Assembly: GCA_037043455.1 (NCBI GenBank)
Contig: JAWPHD010010205.1
Span: forward strand, 32,104 to 96,103
Length of the DNA stretch: 64,000 nucleotides
Direction: 5' to 3'
DNA from: Cyrtodaria siliqua
Taxonomy: Eukaryota; Mollusca; Bivalvia; Adapedonta; Hiatellidae
The first letter of the stretch is position 1; each line of letters begins with the position of its first letter. Positions 1 through 12,001 of the stretch are shown here, in pieces. The notes beneath the pieces are model-generated. The model worked only from the letters and a program-made list of their open reading frames with translations, did no database searches and was not told the DNA's origin. Position numbers and translations under genes: made by a program.

Positions 1-1880
1 ATGCAGTTCAGTGTTCACGTTCGTTTAAATTGTTTGTCTTTTATTTGCAATCATCGTTTATTTAATGTTATATACAAATGCATCCAGTGTTTATCTTGCC
101 TTTGGTGAAACATCGTTCATCGCTCCATTTCCCTGTATTTTGCGTTCATTTCGCGTTTCATTTGCGTTTATTTCGCGTTTCATTTGCGTTCAGTTCGCGT
201 TTCATTTGCGTTAATTTGGGATATTCGATCGTATTAGAGTCTGTTGGTGTTAGTTTATTAAAAATGTGACAATATGCTTACGGTAGTCTATCTCAACTGC
301 GAAAGCCACTGTTCCAGACATTGCAACAAGAACAAATCAATATTGCAATATATGGCTGCTTGCATCGTACCTCGATGTTCCAAAGGACTAAAATCAATCC
401 ATCAGCTGGAATTAAACCTCCAGACGTTTTGATCGATTGGGAGGGGAGTTTTATTACCAGAGAGAATGTTTATATGGTATTAATGGTACATAACGTAATC
501 CAGTCTTTGACTTTTACAGTGGTATGTAATTGCAAGATGCCGTCGGTAACGTTGATCAATGCGTTCAATAAAGTCTGCTGAAACTCGATTCAAGGAACAG
601 GGTGCGTTCTAAGATCATGTAAAGGTATATATAGTCATAATAGTACAGGAATGGACGCAGAATTCCATTATTTTGGTCAGATTGCGACCATCCTCGGAAC
701 TGTCATGACGTGTGACTTTGGTTAAATGTGTTGGATGCTAATGTATTGTGCTATATTGTAAAATCGCATCACTGGGCTATCTTTGCAAAACAGCTAATTA
801 GTTGATTATCGAAAGAAAAAAAGAGTAGGATATAGGTCTTAATTGTTTTATTAATATACGTCAATCTCATCTTAGTTATACGTTTAAAAGTGCACACGGC
901 AATCTTCAGGTCTGTTTTACACATTTTCAAAATAAAACAAGCCAAAGGTGTACGTATATTTCTTCTTTTGATCTGAAATTGCTATATAATGCTATTTTAT
1001 AATTATTTGTATTGCATAATAATGTTTTACTTCATGTTTTGTCTTCAAGTGAAACCTCGTGTGGTTCCCGGGTAAGAATAGGACCACTGCTTATTCAGAC
1101 AGAGGGGCTAAAATCCCCAAGAATTCAAGTTCATTATTTTTTTGTCATTTTTTTCATGTTCATTTAAGGTGTAGCATACCCATTGCAAAACAGGAAGAGT
1201 CGGCCTGGGGTATCGCATAATGGCGTCAATAAATAATTCTCATTTCTTTTTGTAAAAAAAGGCATTTTCACTAATTTATGGTGCTATTTTTGGTTTATAT
1301 CACATTGTTGATCTATTTGTTACATTTTTCAAGCATTGTCATGTTAAAATTGTGAGTTTTTAATTTATTTTGCTTATATGGAAATGAGTGTATGAATACA
1401 ATATTATGGCATCTCAGTGTTTATGTTTTTAAATGGTCCATTCATTCATGAGACAAGTTCTTTCTTAGAAGATACATGACCCCCATTTTTCTGTGGATTT
1501 TTTTGGCAGCATATGTGTCTTTTGCGATGAGAATGTAAGTTATTCATTTTTAATTTGGGTCTAGATATGAATGACAACATGGCATTTAAATTTTAATTCA
1601 CACACAGCTCAATGCAACAATCAATGGGCGTGTTACACCTAAAGGTCTTCGTCGTGATTACTGTTTAAATCTGCATTTATGAATGTCAAAAGGTTCCAGG
1701 CACATTTGGCATATCTGTCATATCGGTGTAAATGGAGGGCACCGTGAGTCTGGAATGTTCATTCCTATTGACGGCATAACCCTTTTGTGTTGGTGCGCGT
1801 GCAATCCTGTTCAGCTCAACTTTTCAAGTAAAATTATCTCAGCCATTAATGGGGCTGTTTCCCACCCCCACCCCCACCCT
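1..1880. other. Unrecognised AT-rich sequence
   Basis: No gene, RNA or mobile element is recognised. The open frames are short and resemble nothing I know. A 22 bp imperfect tandem repeat (TGCGTTCATTTCGCG core) runs about 141-217 for 3.5 units. A stretch near 1,460-1,490 (TTCTTAGAAGATACATG) resembles one near 14,093-14,115, so some old dispersed repeat is present. Confidence 0.6.
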
Positions 1881-1890
1881 TTTGGTACGC

Positions 1891-2290
1891 AGTATTCAGG
1901 GCAAATTTAGAGAGTATTCAGTACCCACGGCCCGGGTACCAGTACCCGCAAATTACATTATTTAGTATTCAGTACGAATGAAAAATAGGTACATGCCTTC
2001 AAACTATGTTTTCTATGTAAAGTAAAACCAGTTGAATTCCACAAAAATCGTAGGACGTCGTATTTAAATTTCATGACTGACCCTAAACAGAAAGACGGTG
2101 AGATACGACATTTAATACAGTTTTAAATGTCCTTTTATATCACATCTTCATAAAATTAGACGAATAAATAGAAATTGGTTAGTTTTTATGAAGAAATTCA
2201 TGTTAAATAGTATTTAGTACTCGGGTCTAAAATGAAGGAGTATTCAGTACTCAGCTCTAAATTAGAGAGTATTCAGTACTCGTGGGGGAA
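1891..2290. repeat. GTATTCAGTAC-rich dispersed repeat
   Basis: The core GTATTCAGTAC or a close variant occurs near 1,892, 1,914, 1,965, 2,210, 2,240 and 2,269. The sequences at about 1,904-1,930 and 2,262-2,288 are direct copies (AATTTAGAGAGTATTCAGTAC-type) about 360 bp apart, and CCCGGGTACC lies between them. This is probably an old mobile-element fragment. Class unknown. Confidence 0.45.
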
Positions 2291-2339
2291 GTGGGTAAAC
2301 ACCCACATTAGTTCTGAACGTTGACTAACATATGTCGTT

Positions 2340-2537
2340 CAAGCATGGACATGGATTAAATAAGAATAATAAATGTCGAACTGGAATAATTTAACCTCGT
2401 ATCAGGAAATCAATTATTTTTAAAAATAAAGAACCACCACCGGATTGTTACTTTCACTAGAACCGCTCGAATAAATGTTTACTTTCATAATTAGTTTGAG
2501 TGAAAACATCTCCATATTGCCGTGTGTCCCTTTAATC
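2340..2537. mobile_element. TTAA-AGGGAC MITE, right-end fragment
   Basis: The right end reads ATTGCCGTGTGTCCCTTTAA, the same terminus as the better copies at 12.1, 13.3 and 55 kb. The inner part is diverged and the left terminus is not visible. This is an old truncated copy. The outer boundary is clear, the inner one is a guess. Confidence 0.45.
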
Positions 2538-2539
2538 CA

Positions 2540-3420
2540 TAAAAGGTCTACGTTATGTTTACCGTATACTTACAATTAAGCATCTAAACAATAATGTATT
2601 TATGTACTGAATATGGATGGCCTTTACGTATATGTACATATTGATTATGTTACAATTGGTGCTGTACATACATTGTATATGTTTTCTTTATGTGTAAATT
2701 ATTAATTATTTTATGGTCGCTATATACATGTATATTATACAATTTATTTTTTATTATTCAGTAGTTAGCCCATTGGGTTTAAAAAAAAATACGTGTGATG
2801 TTGTTTTTGGTATATGCACAAGCTACTGTAAATCTACAATAAAGGAATGTCTTACAAGTTAACTCCCTATACCTGCCACTACCCACGCACCCACGCACCC
2901 ACTTGCCTAATGTTCTATACATGCATTCATACGTGCCTAGTAAAGGTACACATGTCGGTATCAAATGCTGCTAGTACGGCAAATATTTAAAGAACTCTTA
3001 GCGGGAGTAGTTATGTGGTATGGATCAAGTTGCCCAAACATGAGACGTTACTTCCTTTTGGAGGGATTATATTGGATACCAGTATGTGGGTCTAGATGAC
3101 ATGCCATGCATGCACTCATGTTAACCGAAAATCACATCACTGAATCAACACAAACGCATGCTGTTAAATGTTTGTCAAAAAAAAAATTGTCATGAAAAAA
3201 AGCACTGTATCAGTTAGCTATGGTGTCACTTTTTTTAAAACAGAACCGTGGCCTATTAAATTTCGTCAGATATTTCTGAAATTGAAATTGATTTTCATTT
3301 AGCTACTATTTATTTGATCTTATCTTAAATTCGTATTAATAAATCATATTACATGGTATCTAAGCTAAGTTGGGCCAGGTTCATTGCGATTATTGGTCTC
3401 TTGGCATGGTGGTTGTTTAG
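2540..3420. other. Unrecognised AT-rich sequence
   Basis: No gene or known repeat is seen. A small CCCACGCA duplication lies near 2,882. Homopolymer A and T runs occur near 2,780, 3,180 and 3,230. Confidence 0.55.
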
Positions 3421-4330
3421 TGATTGTTATGGCGCTAGGCATTGTGGGTGTGTAGCGCTATACAGTGTAATTGCTATGGCGCTAGCATTGTGAGTGTGTT
3501 ACGCTATACAGTGTGATTGTTATGGCGCTAGGTATTGTGGGTGTGTAGCGCTATATAGTGTGATTGTTATGGCGCTAGGCATTGTGGGTGTGTGATTGTC
3601 ATGGTGCTAGGCATTGTAAGTGTGTAGCGCTATACAGTGTGATTGTTATGGCGCTAGGCATGTGAGTGTGTAGCGCTATACAGTGTGATTGTTATGGCGC
3701 TAGGCATTGTGGGTGTGTAGCGCTATACAGTGGGATTTTATGGCGCTAGGCATTGTGGGTGTATAGCGCTATACAGTGGGATTTTATGGCGCTAGGCATT
3801 GTGGGTGTGTGATTGTTATGGTGCTAGGCATGTGAGTGTGTAGCGCTATACAGTGTGATTGTTATGGCGCTAGGCATGTGAGTGTGTAGCGCTATACAGT
3901 GTGATTGTTATGGCGCTAGGCATTGTGGGTGTGTAGCGCTATACAGTGGGATTTTATGGCGCTAGGCATTGTGGGTGTATAGCGCTATACAGTGGGATTT
4001 TATGGCGCTAGGCATTGTGGGTGTGTGATTGTTATGGTGCTAGGCATGTGAGTGTGTAGCGCTATACAGTGTGATTGTTATGGCGCTAGGCATGTGAGTG
4101 TGTAGCGCTATACAGTGTGATTGTTATGGCGCTAGGCATTGTTGGTGTGTAGCGCTATACAGTGGGATTTTATGGCGCTAGGCATTGTGGGTGTATAGCG
4201 CTAAACAGTGGGATTTTATGGCGCTAGGCATTGTGGGTGTGTAGCGCTATACTGTGTGATTTTTATGACACTAGGCGTTGTCATTGCCTAGGCATTGTGG
4301 GTGTTTTGCGCTATACAGTTTGAGTGTTGG
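3421..4330. repeat. 46-48 bp minisatellite with 216 bp higher-order period
   Basis: About 19 tandem units carry TGATTGTTATGGCGCTAGGC and GTGTAGCGCTATACAGT. Each unit holds the palindrome TATAGCGCTATA or its TAGCGCTA core. Distinct unit types (GGGATTTTATGG, the short GGCATGTGAG form, and the GTGTGTGATTG fusion) recur in the same order. Marker variants at 3,661, 3,877 and 4,093, and at 3,831 and 4,047, are each 216 bp apart, so a block of about five units was itself amplified. No reading frame is maintained. Confidence 0.9.
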
Positions 4331-4700
4331 TTAATGTGAATTGTAATTGTTTGGTTTTGTGCTTTGGGATTGTTGGACACTGAGTAATATGTGTGCTGAG
4401 CTCTGTGCTTTATGAGGGTTGGTCTCTGTGGTTTGTGATTATTAGGCGCTGTGCTTTGTAAGTGCGGTCTCTGAGCTTTGCGACTGATAGGCGCTGTGCT
4501 TCGTAAGTGTTGGTCTCTGTGCTTTGTGTGCGTTCTGTAATTGTTGAGCGCTGTCCTGTGTGAGTGTTGGACGCTGCGCTATGTGACTGGTGTGCTATGT
4601 GATTGGTGTGCTATGCGATTTGTGAGTTAATATCGCTGCTAATTGTGGTTATTGACCGCTGTAAATGCACTGATTGCTGACCGCTCCGCATTGTGGGTAT
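4331..4700. repeat. Degenerate GCTTTGTGATTG repeat
   Basis: Loosely repeated GGCGCTGTGCTTTGTGAGTGTTGG-like sequence continues from the minisatellite on its left with a related GTGATTGTT and GCGCT vocabulary. It looks like a decayed flank of the same array. Confidence 0.55.
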
Positions 4701-5042
4701 TACTGTTGTAAAATTGAAAGAGTTAAAAAAAAATTAAAAAATTAAAAAACTCACGGAGTCCCGCTAGATTTTCCATACAACTTGCATTGGTTTAATCATT
4801 AACATTAATTATAAGAATGATATTATCAAGAAATCTTTTCTTCATATTTTTAACCGTTGATAATATTGCACCAATAATATATCTAAACGTATGCTAGAAT
4901 AAGACAGAAAAATGGAAAACTCACATTTTTATTAAATTACATGCAAGTAAGTTTAAACTTAAAATGATCCTTGATAAATAACTCGAGACGATAAGTTCAG
5001 TGCTTGATCAGCATTTAAAGATTGCCATGTGTCTCTTTAATA
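4701..5042. mobile_element. TTAA-AGGGAC MITE, left terminus missing
   Basis: The right end at about 5,020-5,042 is GATTGCCATGTGTCTCTTTAA. The interior (GGAGTCCCGC, ACTTGCATTGGTTTAATCATTAA, TGATAAATAACTCGAGACG) matches, in one orientation or the other, the interiors of the copies at 12.0, 22.7 and 54.9 kb. The outer left terminus is replaced by an A-rich stretch at 4,725-4,750, so this copy is eroded. Confidence 0.6.
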
Positions 5043-5489
5043 TCCAATGTTTATATTTGTCCACATTGATTTACTCTGAATTCTTTTTTAAAATTTCCTT
5101 TCACTTCTTTTAATATATATTGAGATTTTTAGTTTAGTTTATTTTACTACAGACTGGAGCTAGTGCATTGGGTATACTTATCACAAAAAGAATTCACCCA
5201 TCGTAGGCGTTAATAGAAATCATTTATGTACAAATTGCAAAATGTCAGGTCGTAGGCATTCATTAAGAAATGCTTCAGGTGCATTTTCATTTATCTTACA
5301 ACCTTTAACATTTAACTTTGATAATGGTTTAAGGCTTGTTTGCTTATTTCAAGTATGATCAAATAAAAATCTTTTTCACACGAATCATGTGCATTCTGTT
5401 TCGCGTAAAACGCCTACTTGGTAAATTGCAGGGGGCTGTGCAGTGTGATTGTAGAGCTCTGTCAATGCAATGTGTGGGTACTGTACATG
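5043..5489. other. Unrecognised sequence before the 45 bp array
   Basis: No gene or element is recognised. The last ~50 bases (GTACTGTACATGCAGATGCG) already resemble the degenerate units of the adjoining array. Confidence 0.5.
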
Positions 5490-6345
5490 CAGATGCGTAA
5501 TCCGGAACAATAGCGTCTTTATTTACTGTACGTTCAAATGTGTACACCGGAACAATAGCGTCTTTATTTACTGTACGTTCAAATACGTATACCGGAACAA
5601 TAGCGGGTTTTTTACTGTACGTTCAAATGTGTACACCGGAACAATAGCGTCTTTATTTACTGTACGCTCAAATGTGTACACCGGAACAATAGCGTCTTTA
5701 TTTACCGTACGTTCAAATGTGTACACCGGAACAATAGCGTCTTTATTTACTGTACACATGTGTACATCGAAACAATAGCGTCTTTATTTACTGTACGTCC
5801 AAATGTGTACACCGGAACAATAGGGTCTTTATTTACTGTACATTCAAATGTGTACACCGGAACAATAGCGTCTTTATTTACTGTAGGTTCAAATGTGTAC
5901 ACCGGAACAACAGTGTCTTTATTTACTGTACGTTCAAATGTGTACATCGGAACAATAGCGTCTTTATTTACTGTACGCTCAAATACGTACAACGGAACAA
6001 TAGCGTCTTTGTTTACTGTACGTTCAAATGTGTACACCGGAACAATATCGTCTTTATTTACTATACGTTCAAATACGTACACCGGAACAATAGCGTCTTT
6101 ATTTACTGTACGTTCAAATACATACACCGGAACAATAGCGTCTTTTTTTACTGTACGTTCAAATGTGTACACCGGAACAATAGCGTCTTTATTTACTGTT
6201 CGTTCAAATGTGTACACAGGAACAATAGCGTCTTATTTACTGTACGCTCAAATGTGTACACCGGAACAATAGCGTCTTTATTTACTGTACGTTCAAATAC
6301 GTACACCGGAACAAGAGGGGTTTTAGGTACTGTAGATGCAAATAC
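5490..6345. repeat. 45 bp minisatellite, about 19 units
   Basis: The unit contains CGTTCAAATGTGTACACCGG followed by AACAATAGCGTCTTTATTTA. Because 45 is a multiple of three and the unit has no stop in several frames, both strands carry long open frames (plus strand 5,760-6,272; minus strand 5,747-6,217). These read as 15-residue repeats with no resemblance to a known protein. Point variants such as TACGTACACC for TGTGTACACC are scattered and not biased to third positions, which argues for a non-coding array. Confidence 0.92.
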
Positions 6346-6890
6346 GTACACCGGATTTAAAGGGCCTAGAGGGAACAATAATGTATTTAGATACTGCTCC
6401 GGTGTAAATTCGTTACACCGGAGCAACAGGGGTTTAAGGTAGTGCATGTTACACCGGAGAAACAGGCGCCGTTGTACTGTAAAGTGAAAAAAACGTACAC
6501 GAATCGGTAGGGTCTTTAGGTACTGAAGGTGCAATATTTAGGTAATGTATGTACAAAATACGTTACACCGGAGCAGCAGGTTCGTTAGGTACTGTATGTG
6601 CAAAAATATACAATGGAGTGACAGGGACCTTAGTAACTGCATGTGCAAATACGTACACCGGAGCAATCTGGCCTGTAGGTACTGCACACGTGTGAAAGTT
6701 CGTACACCGGAGCAACATGTGATTAAGGTACTGAAGGTGCATAAACGTACACCGGAGCAAAAAGGGGATTAGTACCGTAGGTTCGAATAAATGTACGTTT
6801 ATCGGAGCAACAGAAAGTACTGTAGGTGCATCTACGTACACCGGAGATAGAGTAGATACTGTAGGCGGGCATACGTTACACGGAAGCAGC
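6346..6890. repeat. Degenerate extension of the 45 bp array
   Basis: Spaced copies of TACACCGGAGCAACAG and GGTACTGTAGGTGCA continue for about 540 bp with many indels. This is the ageing edge of the array. The opposite edge at 5,490 is sharper. Confidence 0.75.
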
Positions 6891-7271
6891 AGAAGCTTTA
6901 GATATCATGGTTGCAAAAATGCGAATACTTGATGACTATTATGATGTATACATGCTTCATTTTATAAGATGTCAATGTTGATAAAATAAAAATATCGAAC
7001 TAAAGATGAAAGCCCTTTATGCAGAAGTGTTTTGTCCTATAAATTAAACTTACTGATATAGGCCCAGTCACGTTGAAGTTATTTCTCAAAGGCGTGGGAG
7101 GAAGGTTGACATTTTTTATCCAGGAGATTTTTTCTTGCCTTAGACTTGTGATATTTAATGAAAACCCAAGATCGTTGACATATTTATGTCTCTATTTGAA
7201 GAATATTGAGTAACTGTAAATCAATATCAGGCCCTATAATATATTATGTTTTACGTTATCTCTTCCTTTTT
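6891..7271. other. Unrecognised sequence
   Basis: AT-rich spacer between the minisatellite and the composite repeat. Nothing recognised. Confidence 0.5.
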
Positions 7272-9138
7272 AGCTCTACTGGCCGAATGCCAGCAGAGCT
7301 TATGGGGCGCCGAGTTGTCCGTCGACCGTCCGTCGTCCTTTGTCCGTCGTTAACTTTTGTTTCGTTAAGATGATAGGGCCTTCATTTTTCATCCGATCTT
7401 TACCAAACTTTACCAGATTGTTAATATCAATGAAAGCTCGGGCAAGTTCGTAAACCAGACAGATCGGACTAGTAACACCGGAGTTATGGCCCTTGATTTA
7501 GTTAAAAATGCTATATTTTGCCTCGGTAAGAGATAGGGCCTTCCTTTTTCATCCGATCATGACCAAACTTGATCCGACTGTTAATATCAATGAAAGCTTG
7601 TTAATATCAATGAAAGCTCGGGCAAGTTCGAAAACCGAAAGCTCAGAAAAGTTCGAAAACTTGTCATATCGGACCAGTAACAGCGGATTTATGGTCTTTG
7701 ATTTAGTTAAAATTTCTATATTTTGCCTCGTTAAGAATATAGGGCCTTCATTTTTCATCCGATCTTTACCAAACTGTAAAAGTTCGTTAATATCAATAAC
7801 AGCTCGGTCAAGTTCGAAAACCAGCTATATCGGACTAGTAACATCAGAGTTATGTGCTCTTGAATTATTAAAAAATGACATTTTCAGCCTTGTGAACACT
7901 CTAGCGCCTTTTGCATTCGATCTTTTCCAATCTTGGCCAAAATGTTGATATCAATAAAAGCTCGCACGAGTTTGAGCCAGATGGAACCAGTAACACCAGA
8001 GTTATGACCCTTTTCCAATATTTGTAATGTACACTGGAAACCCCAGGGGTCGTGTGTTCAAATCTCACTGAAGTCATTTTATTCTATTTTTCATGAGAAA
8101 CCGTGGTTCATGGATTTATTCTTTTTTATGTTGTTTTTTTAAATTCTGTTTTAGATTTATTTTTTATTTTATTTTCTTTTTCTTTTTTTTTTCTTTTTTT
8201 TTTTCTTTTTTTTCTCATAAGAAACCTTGGTTCATTTTTCTGTAATTGGGGGCTCAGTGGCCCTGTTGTTAGATCAGTTTAACATAGAGTTATAGGGGAA
8301 AATCTTCTTCTCTGAAACTACAAGAGCTAAAGTTTTAATATTTTGTATTTATTATTAGCTTATGTTCCTCTACAAAGCGATCCTGGGGTCTAATTTGACC
8401 CCGCCCCAGGGGTATGTTTTACATAGACTTATATATAGGGAAACACTTCACATAAATCTTCTTCTCTGAAACAACAAGAGTTAAAGGTTTAATATTTTGT
8501 AGATGGTCCTCTACCAAGTTGTTTGATTGGTGGCCCTAGGGTTAAATTTGGCCCCTCCCCAGGGTCACATGTTTAACATAGACTTAATTATAGGGAAATA
8601 CTTCAAAAATCTTCCTCTCTGAAACTAAAAGAGTCAGAGGTTTAATATTTTGTACTTACCATCAGCTTATGGTTTTCTACCAATAGTGCTCAAATGGTGA
8701 CCCTGGAATCAAATTTGACCCTGTCCTCGGGGTCACATATTTTATGGACTCATTTAGGGATAAAATTAAAAAATCTTCTTCTCTGAAACTACAAGAGCCA
8801 ACCGTATTTAATATTTTGTATTTTGTATTTGCACTCAACTTATGGTCTATCAAGTTTGTACATATGGTGACCCTCAAATTTGACCCCATCCCCGGGTCAA
8901 ACTTGGTTTGAGTGTTTATATTAAAGAAAATTTGATTTGTTTTAAAGTTAGCCAAACTTGTGCCAAATACATCTCTTTCCCTATATCTTGGTAATTGAAG
9001 ACACACTATAAAACAAACTAATTTGACATTGTCATATCTGAAACACAATCCTTCTATCGCCACAACCATACCACACCCCATCCATCATGGACAGCATATA
9101 GCCAGTAGAGCGATACAAGCCCTCTTGGGCCTCTTGTT
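7272..9138 (+). mobile_element. Composite dispersed element, copy 1
   Basis: The left end is AGCTCTACTGGCC followed by a GTCCGTCG-rich segment. The right end is GCCAGTAGAGC followed by CCTCTTGGGCCTCTTG. Two internal tandem series lie between: about four units of ~165 bp near 7,360-8,010 (AGGGCCTTCATTTTTCATCC, TAATATCAATGAAAGCTCGG, GAGTTATGG) and about four units near 8,265-8,900 (CTTCTTCTCTGAAACTACAA, CAAATTTGACCC). A T-rich stretch at 8,158-8,216 separates them. The opposite-orientation copy at 21,039-22,690 confirms mobility. The open frame at 7,508-7,948 is only an open run through these repeats. Mobilising class unknown. Confidence 0.75.
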
Positions 9139-9479
9139 TGTAATGTCGCTCACAACGGATTTATAGTTGACAGGATAAATCCAATTTTTGACAGGATAAA
9201 TCCAATTTATAATATAGGTCTACGAGTGCGCTCAAGTGTTCATCAATGTAAATGTAGTTCAAGTATCAATTTAGTACACCGAGTGTCAATTTTGTTGATA
9301 TATGAGTTTTTAATTAAACAGGGTGGCTCGTTTTGAACATAAAAATCTAGACACTATGTTACATACTCTGAAAGTGGAATGACAAGCTGTTTGATCGATT
9401 TGCCCTCTTCCAAACGCACCCACCCCATCCCAACCCCCTTCTATTTTCTGTTCTACCCCATGTCGATGCTAATCAGATC
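9139..9479. other. Unrecognised sequence
   Basis: Short direct repeat of TTGACAGGATAAATCCAATT at about 9,168 and 9,187. Otherwise nothing recognised. Confidence 0.5.
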
Positions 9480-9490
9480 TGTAAGGATCA

Positions 9491-9692
9491 TAGAACTGAA
9501 TGCTGTTTAACGGCTCATCAACACAGTATAGGTTATTTAGAGCCGCCCCAGAGAGAGGGGAAGGATACATAGGAATCCGGGAACCTGCCCTACTCTTATT
9601 ATCGAATAGATTCCTATATGGTTCTTTAAAGTGCTCAGATGATAAACCGATACACGGGACCGCCCGGTTTACGTCCCCATCCGACGGACGAG
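9491..9692 (-). mobile_element. LINE/SINE 3'-end module with 11 bp target-site duplication
   Basis: On the minus strand the element runs from CGTCGGATGGGGACGTAAAC through GGCGGCTCTAAATAACC and GATGAGCCGTTAAAC to a 3' end of AGCATTCAG. Copies with the same order lie at 17.1 and 20.7 kb. The direct repeat TGTAAGGATCA flanks it at 9,480-9,490 and 9,693-9,703, the signature of target-primed insertion. No protein is encoded. It is either the 3' untranslated part of a LINE or a SINE that borrows that end. Confidence 0.7.
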
Positions 9693-9703
9693 TGTAAGGA
9701 TCA

Positions 9704-10690
9704 GTTTTTGTTTCTGAATTCTATTTTTGCTGATTTAAAGCCGATGCATTTGTACCAATACTTTTATTTTAGAATGTTTCTTTTTCAATAGTCGTTTAGG
9801 TCATATGCCAGATCTGTTAGTATGATCTGCATGTACGGTTGGTCCGATGGGCCGTCATCTTCGGCTTTTTCTGAGTCGGATAACACGACCGAGTGTATAG
9901 TCTCCTTTAATTCTAAATAGAATGGCGCAGTTACGGTTAATGGTATGTTTTACTTTGAATATAATATTGCACTGTGACTGAACTCGGGTTTTAGGCTATA
10001 AGCACTCTGTCACTCCGGTGTTTTAGTTCGGATTTTGGAAATATCTCGATATGAGTCAGGGATGCATATTTCAATGTTTATGCCCATGCCATATGTTTGA
10101 GGCATTTAGTATTTCCTCTATCCGTCCGTATTCGTAACCCCTTGTCCGTACGTCACATTTTATTGTCCGGATTACTCCTACTGAAATCCTCAGCGGATTG
10201 TCTCTATACTTGCCAGGCATATTGTTGTGTTGTTACAGTCCATTGACTTTCGATGGAGTTATGTCCCTTTAATGAGTCTTAATCATATTCAGCTGATATC
10301 TTACAGCGGGGGCATTCGTGTCCACAGACACATTTTTAATTTAGTTGAAAAAAAGACACCTTTGCAGGTACTGGAGGCGATCTTGAAGAGTGAATGGTGT
10401 CTATTCACATCGAAAATCATCAACATGTGCTTTAGTTTCATATTAATTATTGTTGATGAATATGTTTGATCTGGAAAAACTGACGATTCAGGTATTTTTG
10501 TTTTTGACTCATAAATATAAATTTAATTGCGACTAATATTGCCAACATGTTTACATATAATTCAAATAAAGTGTATTTTCAAAGAATTTATTAGAGCTAT
10601 AAAGCAAGATATGAATTAATATTAATGACCATACAGCAAGAACTAGCCGAGTCGTCTATTTTTCCAGACCTAACTATTTCATTAACAATA
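9704..10690. other. Mostly unrecognised sequence
   Basis: At 10,304-10,340 the stretch GGGGGCATTCGTGTCC...GACACATTTTTA closely matches 35,139-35,173, so it is part of a dispersed element of unknown type. The open frame at 10,227-10,469 spans it and is not supported as a gene. Nothing else recognised. Confidence 0.5.
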
Positions 10691-10815
10691 ACTAAATCGT
10701 TCGAATAATGGGACTTTATTTAGTGGATATGCAACTGAAAACACATTATGCCGGTTCATTTGTATTTGGATTGATATCCATAACTCTTCCAGGTCGCCCA
10801 CGGTCCCTTTAAACC
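10691..10815. mobile_element. Possible TTAA-AGGGAC MITE remnant
   Basis: Ends in CCACGGTCCCTTTAAA, with interior GATATGCAACTGAAAAC and CATTATGCCGG. The match to the family is limited to the terminal CCCTTTAA and weak inner similarity, so this is tentative. Confidence 0.25.
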
Positions 10816-11385
10816 CGTGTTAGGCCCTATCCAGTCATCAACATTTTGCAACAGATGACACCGTTCCTAAACTTCCTGACGAAAACGTATATAGGCATAT
10901 AACGTACATACTTTTAAAATCCAAACTCTAGAGACGCGATATAAATGCCTTGAACCAGTCGAGCCAAACTCAAAAACTGAAGCGTCGAATTAAGAGTTAC
11001 CAACTCTCACGGGTATTTTAAGAACTGGTGAATAAACCTATACTTTTAGAAATATACATTATTTTATGACCTGAACATCTGGACAGAGTTCTGATAAACG
11101 GGTTTGTAGTGTAATTTTGCCGGTATTTGGCGGATTAGTTTCTATAGTCAAAATATCGATATAACATAAATTAAATTAAGCCGGTATTATGGAACTAGCA
11201 TTGTGTTCCCTTGTGGACGTAGCGGTAATGTTTCACATGGCATTGTTCCCGCTACTATAACATAAATAGTATCCAATGTGAACATTGACAATGCATTTAT
11301 CATGTTGAAATAAAATAATATAATCCGCCAAATATGTTTGGATTAGATCAACAACTATCATTTACTTCTTTCTAATATACTACTA
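10816..11385. other. Unrecognised AT-rich sequence
   Basis: Nothing recognised. The sequence ATAACATAAAT occurs twice (near 11,162 and 11,256) around a segment containing GTAGCGGTAATG. Confidence 0.5.
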
Positions 11386-11512
11386 TAAGAGATTTATCGA
11401 TATTGACTTGAAACAAACTAACCAAATATTGACTGGAGTTCGTTTACCAGATTGAGAAAACGCTTCTCTTTATGTCCATAATTATTTTCAAGATCGTCTC
11501 CAGTCCCTTTAA
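11386..11512. mobile_element. Possible TTAA-AGGGAC MITE remnant
   Basis: Right end TCTCCAGTCCCTTTAATTGG, preceded by GACTTGAAACAAACTAACC. Only the terminus resembles the family. Confidence 0.25.
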
Positions 11513-12001
11513 TTGGATTAGTGTCACGTGGACTGTTATCGAATAATGTTGACATGTTAATGCTTTTATTACAATTATTAATAGAACGACGGACTAGAAA
11601 ATGAATTTAAAAATAGTAAAGCCTTTGTTATTTGATTATTCGTTTTATAAAACGGAATTAGGATTTTTTATTTTTTTCGTAGAGAATTTGATCATGTTTG
11701 TTTTTATTTTACCTCCTATCAGATTTTATTCGCACATTTCAATCTCTTTTCCCTCCCAATGAAATAAAAAAAAATGGATTTTCCAAAAAGAATTGTTTCT
11801 ATGTTTTCCCTCTTCCCATGGCAAATCTTTGTCTCAATGGTTCGTAAAACGAATAATCAAAAAATAAAGGCCTAAACACAATTTTATTCGGCAGACTAGT
11901 TCCTTTCGTTATACATAGGCGACGTCTGGAAGACAAGTAGTATAGAATGTCTTATATTTGGGTCTGAAGTCAAATACTGCAAATGACGAACTTATGCTGT
12001 A
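11513..12001. other. Unrecognised sequence
   Basis: AT-rich. GATTATTCGTTTTATAAAACG (near 11,633) and TTCGTAAAACGAATAATC (near 11,840) form loose inverted copies about 200 bp apart, possibly another small inverted-repeat element. Confidence 0.4.

Noticed and set aside
5747..6272. 156-170 residue reading frames in the 45 bp array as genes
   Set aside because: They are open on both strands because the period is a multiple of three. No start context, homology or codon bias.
7508..7948. 146-residue frame in the composite element
   Set aside because: Runs through four copies of a non-coding ~165 bp repeat and has no recognised domain.
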